A DNA stretch of 34,630 nucleotides from a bacterium. GTDB taxonomy: Bacteria; Hydrogenedentota; Hydrogenedentia; Hydrogenedentiales; SLHB01. Positions within the stretch are counted from its first letter, which is position 1; every line of letters starts with the position of its first letter. Below, in pieces: positions 31,925 through 34,630 of the stretch. A program made the translations under genes and the position numbers. The notes beneath the pieces were generated by a model that was given only the letters and a program-made list of their open reading frames with translations, was not told the DNA's origin and made no database searches. The DNA is taken from positions 1 to 34,630 of the forward strand of contig JAAEQP010001430.1 in the NCBI GenBank assembly GCA_024231375.1, read 5' to 3'.

Positions 31925-33054
31925 AGTCCTTCTCCTTTGATCTCAGCCCCCAGTTCGGAGCCTAGACTCGCGCCTGAAGCATTCTCGACAGCGCCCTTGG
32001 TCCCTTCAACTGCCGAGCGGACCTTCTCCTTGATCACGTCGGTGGGCCGCTTCCAATCCTCGCCTTCCTCGAAATCGATGAAGGCATGCTCTTCCGCTAC
32101 GGTGAACGATGGTAGCCATGTTTCCGTGCGGATGAAGAACACCAGCTCGCGCCGGGTCTGCTCGCTGGCGCGGTTTCCGATCATGTTCGACAGGGGCGAT
32201 CCCAACACCTGACCCGGTACGACGTTCTCGGCGAGGCCAACGACCAAGTCCTCGCCTTGGGCCAACCAAGGCACCGAGGCGAGATTCTTCTGCTTGGTGT
32301 TGCGGTACAAGCCGCCCAGTATGAGGGTCTGTCCGTGACGGACCCATACGGTGGTCGTCAGCAGCCGGTTCGAGAACTGGGGCGCCGCGACGCCGCCTTG
32401 GTTCGTCGAGATGAGGACCTCGTTACCCAATTCGGTAATGCTGGCCTCCAGTTCAAGCTTCACGTAGCTGTCTTCCTGGGTGAACCAGTCTTTGTCGTCA
32501 TCGGCCAAGTCCGGCACTTTTACACTCAGGCTCACGCCCGTGTCCTTGAAGGCCGTGGTGTCCACGATGGTGGTGCCGACCACGACCGGGTTTTCGTAGG
32601 GATTGTTCTGGACGGTCTTGATGGTGGTTTGGGTTGCTTGGCCCACCATCACGAGCGCTCTGGGCCGCGAGAGGATGTAGGCGCGACTCTCGCTCGCCAA
32701 CGCCTCCAGCACGAACTCCAGGTCGCCTTCCGACATACGAATGCGATCCAGGAATACCGTGATGGCGGCCGTCTCGGGGCTCATGGGGAAGGTAAGGTCG
32801 GCGGTGGTGATGGCCCCGTTTCCGCTGGTGAGGCGGTTGTACATGCGGGCCTTGTTCCTCCGCGCGAAGTAGGCGCTGAGCCCGGTCTCGACCGCTTTCT
32901 CGGCCTGGAACTCGACGATCTTCACCGCCACGCTCACCTGTTGCGGCCGGAGCGGATCCAGGTCCTCAGGGGCCGGATCCTGGGCGAAGGCCAACGAGGC
33001 CCCGCACACGATGGCCAGTACCAGCCCAATTCGTATAGTCATAAGTTTTTGCAT
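31921..33054 (-). CDS. Divergent secretin-like protein
   Basis: A 377-residue exported protein counted from ATG 33054 (MQKLMTIRIGLVLAIVCGAS), signal peptide ending near AFAQ. Secretin features include VSVAVKIVEFQAEKAVETGL (pre-secretin strand), LSRPRALVMVGQATQTTIKT, GVSLSVKVP, VKLELEASITELG and VWVRHGQTLILGGLYRNTKQ. The region where the 'VPxLGxIPxLGxLF' signature should be reads ASVPWLAQGEDLVVGLAENV and continues PGQVLGSPLSNMIG, so the signature is split by extra residues. The end RRELVFFIRTETWLP is the usual last strand. A charged helical tail follows. It sits 29 bp after the TPR lipoprotein gene and is translationally coupled to the second secretin-like gene. Confidence 0.8.
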   Translation of the reverse strand: MQKLMTIRIGLVLAIVCGASLAFAQDPAPEDLDPLRPQQVSVAVKIVEFQAEKAVETGLSAYFARRNKARMYNRLTSGNGAITTADLTFPMSPETAAITVFLDRIRMSEGDLEFVLEALASESRAYILSRPRALVMVGQATQTTIKTVQNNPYENPVVVGTTIVDTTAFKDTGVSLSVKVPDLADDDKDWFTQEDSYVKLELEASITELGNEVLISTNQGGVAAPQFSNRLLTTTVWVRHGQTLILGGLYRNTKQKNLASVPWLAQGEDLVVGLAENVVPGQVLGSPLSNMIGNRASEQTRRELVFFIRTETWLPSFTVAEEHAFIDFEEGEDWKRPTDVIKEKVRSAVEGTKGAVENASGASLGSELGAEIKGEGL

Positions 33055-33083
33055 TGCCCTGCTACCGTGTTGATGTTGAGTGA

Positions 33084-34103
33084 TTACCGTTGAAACGTCC
33101 CTATGCACTCGTACCGGTGAATATTCTCAATGCCGTTAAAGTTGCTAAACCGGACGCTGAACGCCCGTGTATCCCCCGGATTCAACCGACCGATGTTCAC
33201 GGTGCGGGTGTCATAGACGATGTTGCCGAATCCATAGATGGTGATGATCACCTGCACGCCGTACAGGGTGCTGTCGGCCCGGTTGGTCACCTGCCCCGTC
33301 ACCACATAGTACTGCGCGCTCCGATCGATCGCTGCCGATCCGCGCGTGGAGTAGCTCACTTGGCTCAACCCGCCTTTCCAGGCGTTGACATTGGTGACGA
33401 CCAGGGGCTCCTTCTCGATGGCGCGCCGCAGAACCTCCGACGGAGACAGGATGGTGTACTTGCCGGAGGAATGGAGTTCGACACGGGTGGCAACCAGCTT
33501 GTCCTGGGCGTAGGCGGGGTCCTTCTCGACGAAACCGGCGTAGATGCGGGCGGCCTCGCCGTAGTCGCCGCGTTTCCACAGCATGTCGGCCAGTTCCCAC
33601 TGAGCCTTGCTGTTGTTCGGGTCCTTCGCCATGTCGGCGCGAAGCTGGGCGATCCGGGTCTGCAGCTTCTCGGGAGTCCAGTACTTGCGTTCGTATTCCG
33701 CTGTCAGCGTCGAGACGTATTTCGATGCCTGTTCGGAGTACTGTCCGTTGGGCGCCATCTCGAGATACTCGTTGAACACGTGGATGGCGTCGTGGTAGCT
33801 GGCGATTTTGTGGTAGGTCACGGCCAACCAGTAGCGGGCATCCAAGGCGGAGGTGGTATTCGGGTACTTGGAGATGGTCATAAGGAGACGAGGGACGACC
33901 GATGCGTACTGCCCGGCCTCGATCATACGCCGGGCCTCTTCGATTTCGCGACGGCCCGCGTTCTGCTCGACTAGGCGATCCTTGGCGGTGGGTGAGGCCG
34001 TGTTGGGCGCGGGGGAACCGGGAGTTACACAGCCGCCGACCACCAAACTGAGGCCAACGAGCAATGCCGCGACGGGGGAGTACAAGTTTCTCATGGTGGA
34101 CAT
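33084..34103 (-). CDS. TPR-containing lipoprotein with FxLYD-like C-terminal domain
   Basis: A 339-residue protein. ATG 34103 (MSTMRNLYSPVAAL) follows TAGGAAA. The signal ends in the lipobox LSLVVGGC, so it is likely anchored in the outer or inner membrane. Residues ~50-200 are helical tetratricopeptide-type repeats (ARRMIEAGQYASVVPRLL, ARYWLAVTYHKIASYHDAIH, WELADMLWKRGDYGEAARIY). The C-terminus (~245-330: YYVVTGQVTNRADSTLYGVQ, then VIITIYGFGNIVYDT and LNPGDTRAFSVRFSNF) resembles the FxLYD beta-sandwich. Placed just upstream of two secretin-like genes, it may act as a pilotin or assembly lipoprotein, by analogy with PilF-type TPR lipoproteins; that is inference. Confidence 0.82.
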   Translation of the reverse strand: MSTMRNLYSPVAALLVGLSLVVGGCVTPGSPAPNTASPTAKDRLVEQNAGRREIEEARRMIEAGQYASVVPRLLMTISKYPNTTSALDARYWLAVTYHKIASYHDAIHVFNEYLEMAPNGQYSEQASKYVSTLTAEYERKYWTPEKLQTRIAQLRADMAKDPNNSKAQWELADMLWKRGDYGEAARIYAGFVEKDPAYAQDKLVATRVELHSSGKYTILSPSEVLRRAIEKEPLVVTNVNAWKGGLSQVSYSTRGSAAIDRSAQYYVVTGQVTNRADSTLYGVQVIITIYGFGNIVYDTRTVNIGRLNPGDTRAFSVRFSNFNGIENIHRYECIGTFQR

Positions 34104-34159
34104 ATGTTTCCTAGTGCCGACGACGTGCGCATAAAACATGGGGAACTGGATGAACTGCG

Positions 34160-34621
34160 CTATTCGCCCTTCTTCTTTGCGTCGTCCTTGGCTTTCTTAA
34201 TGGCCTTCTTGATCTTTTCCGGGTTCTTAACCGCATCGAGCACGAGCGCCGTTATATCCTCAACCTTCACTTCCAGTTTGAGGCTAGCAAGATACCCTTG
34301 GGCGGCGATCAGATCGTACCCTTTCCACTCGCCCACGTCCGCTATGGCGCGCACGGTGCGGTCGCTGGACTGGCTCATGAGGATCCAGTATTTGCCGGTG
34401 CCGCGCTTCAGCCTTTTCTTCTTCAACTCTTTGTACTCGTCCGTGGCCGTCACCACTTTCTCGTACTTCACCTCGCCGGGTTGACTGAAGCTGCTGTACT
34501 GCCCCCAGTAGATCTTCTTCTCATCAACCTTTTTCGGATCGATCGAGAGAGTCTCTGCCAACACGGCGGCGCCAGCAAACACAACGGCCGCCATCGTCAT
34601 CAACCGGATAGCCTTTTGCAT
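34160..34621 (-). CDS. Small exported protein of unknown function
   Basis: A 153-residue protein whose ATG (34621-34619) is ten bases from the window edge. The signal peptide MQKAIRLMTMAAVVFAGAAV precedes LAETLS. The mature protein is polar and lysine-rich (EYKELKKKRLKRGTGKYWIL) and ends in a highly charged helix (PEKIKKAIKKAKDDAKKKGE). I do not recognise the family. It is 56 bp upstream of the TPR lipoprotein gene on the same strand, so it may belong to the same secretion-related operon. Confidence 0.75.
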   Translation of the reverse strand: MQKAIRLMTMAAVVFAGAAVLAETLSIDPKKVDEKKIYWGQYSSFSQPGEVKYEKVVTATDEYKELKKKRLKRGTGKYWILMSQSSDRTVRAIADVGEWKGYDLIAAQGYLASLKLEVKVEDITALVLDAVKNPEKIKKAIKKAKDDAKKKGE

Positions 34622-34630
34622 GATTCGACA

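Noticed and set aside
30692..32212. Plus-strand frame of about 500 codons opposite the secretin-like genes
   Set aside because: The Arg-rich low-complexity stretch is the antisense of the Ala-Pro linker; the minus strand carries clear secretin motifs.

Overview
The window is about 34.6 kb of high-GC DNA from a diderm (Gram-negative type) bacterium. Two secretin-type proteins, an apolipoprotein N-acyltransferase, several lipobox signal peptides and a PilZ protein support an outer membrane and a pilus or type II-like machine. Tat-exported Gfo/Idh/MocA oxidoreductases, a tandem DUF1080 protein, a sodium:solute symporter of unusual length, a formylglycine-generating-enzyme-fold lipoprotein and an ECF sigma / zinc-finger anti-sigma pair are typical of environmental heterotrophs of the Planctomycetota / Lentisphaerota / Hydrogenedentota kind, probably known from a metagenome assembly. 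No rRNA, tRNA or marker gene is present to settle the phylum. This placement is inference from gene content.

Layout. (1) 1-5949, plus strand: two zinc-type alcohol dehydrogenases (the first cut by the window edge) and a sodium:solute symporter, interrupted by a HEAT-repeat gene. That gene is bracketed by a 113-bp direct repeat of the dehydrogenase 3' end. (2) 5915-8843, minus strand: ECF sigma factor, anti-sigma factor (4-bp overlap) and a protein joining two GspF-like cytoplasmic domains to a GspE/PilB-type secretion ATPase. (3) 9036-9563: PilZ protein. (4) 9610-17179, plus strand: a carbohydrate ABC transporter (binding lipoprotein and two permeases), an MttB-superfamily methyltransferase and a mannonate-dehydratase-like enolase-superfamily enzyme. 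The last four genes are tightly coupled. Between binding protein and permeases lie an FGE-fold lipoprotein and, on the other strand, a broken tyrosine recombinase, so this operon also looks invaded. (5) 17219-17945: CrcB fluoride channel and a DUF190 protein. (6) 18079-22361, minus strand: a secreted protein with 14 RCC1-like repeats and a sulfotransferase. (7) 22731-26540, plus strand: Tat-exported Gfo/Idh/MocA, tandem DUF1080 (3-keto-glycoside hydrolase family) and a second, degenerate Gfo/Idh/MocA protein. (8) 26556-34621, minus strand: envelope block of HAD phosphatase, MurJ flippase, a REP/MITE-like palindromic intergenic element, Lnt, two short secretin-like proteins, a TPR/FxLYD lipoprotein and a small exported protein.

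How the genes fit together. Regions 1, 4 and 7 read as scavenging of sugars, sugar acids or methylated compounds: uptake by symporter or ABC permeases, oxidation by dehydrogenases, dehydration by the ManD-like enzyme, and periplasmic oxidation/cleavage by the Gfo/Idh and DUF1080 pair. Regions 2 and 8 supply parts of a secretion or pilus system (ATPase/platform fusion; secretins and a TPR lipoprotein), with the ATPase apparently under ECF sigma control.

The strongest unusual observations are the GspF-GspE fusion, the e14/icd-style duplication around the HEAT gene, the recombinase scar in the ABC operon, and the MttB/ManD/ABC operon that lacks any corrinoid protein.
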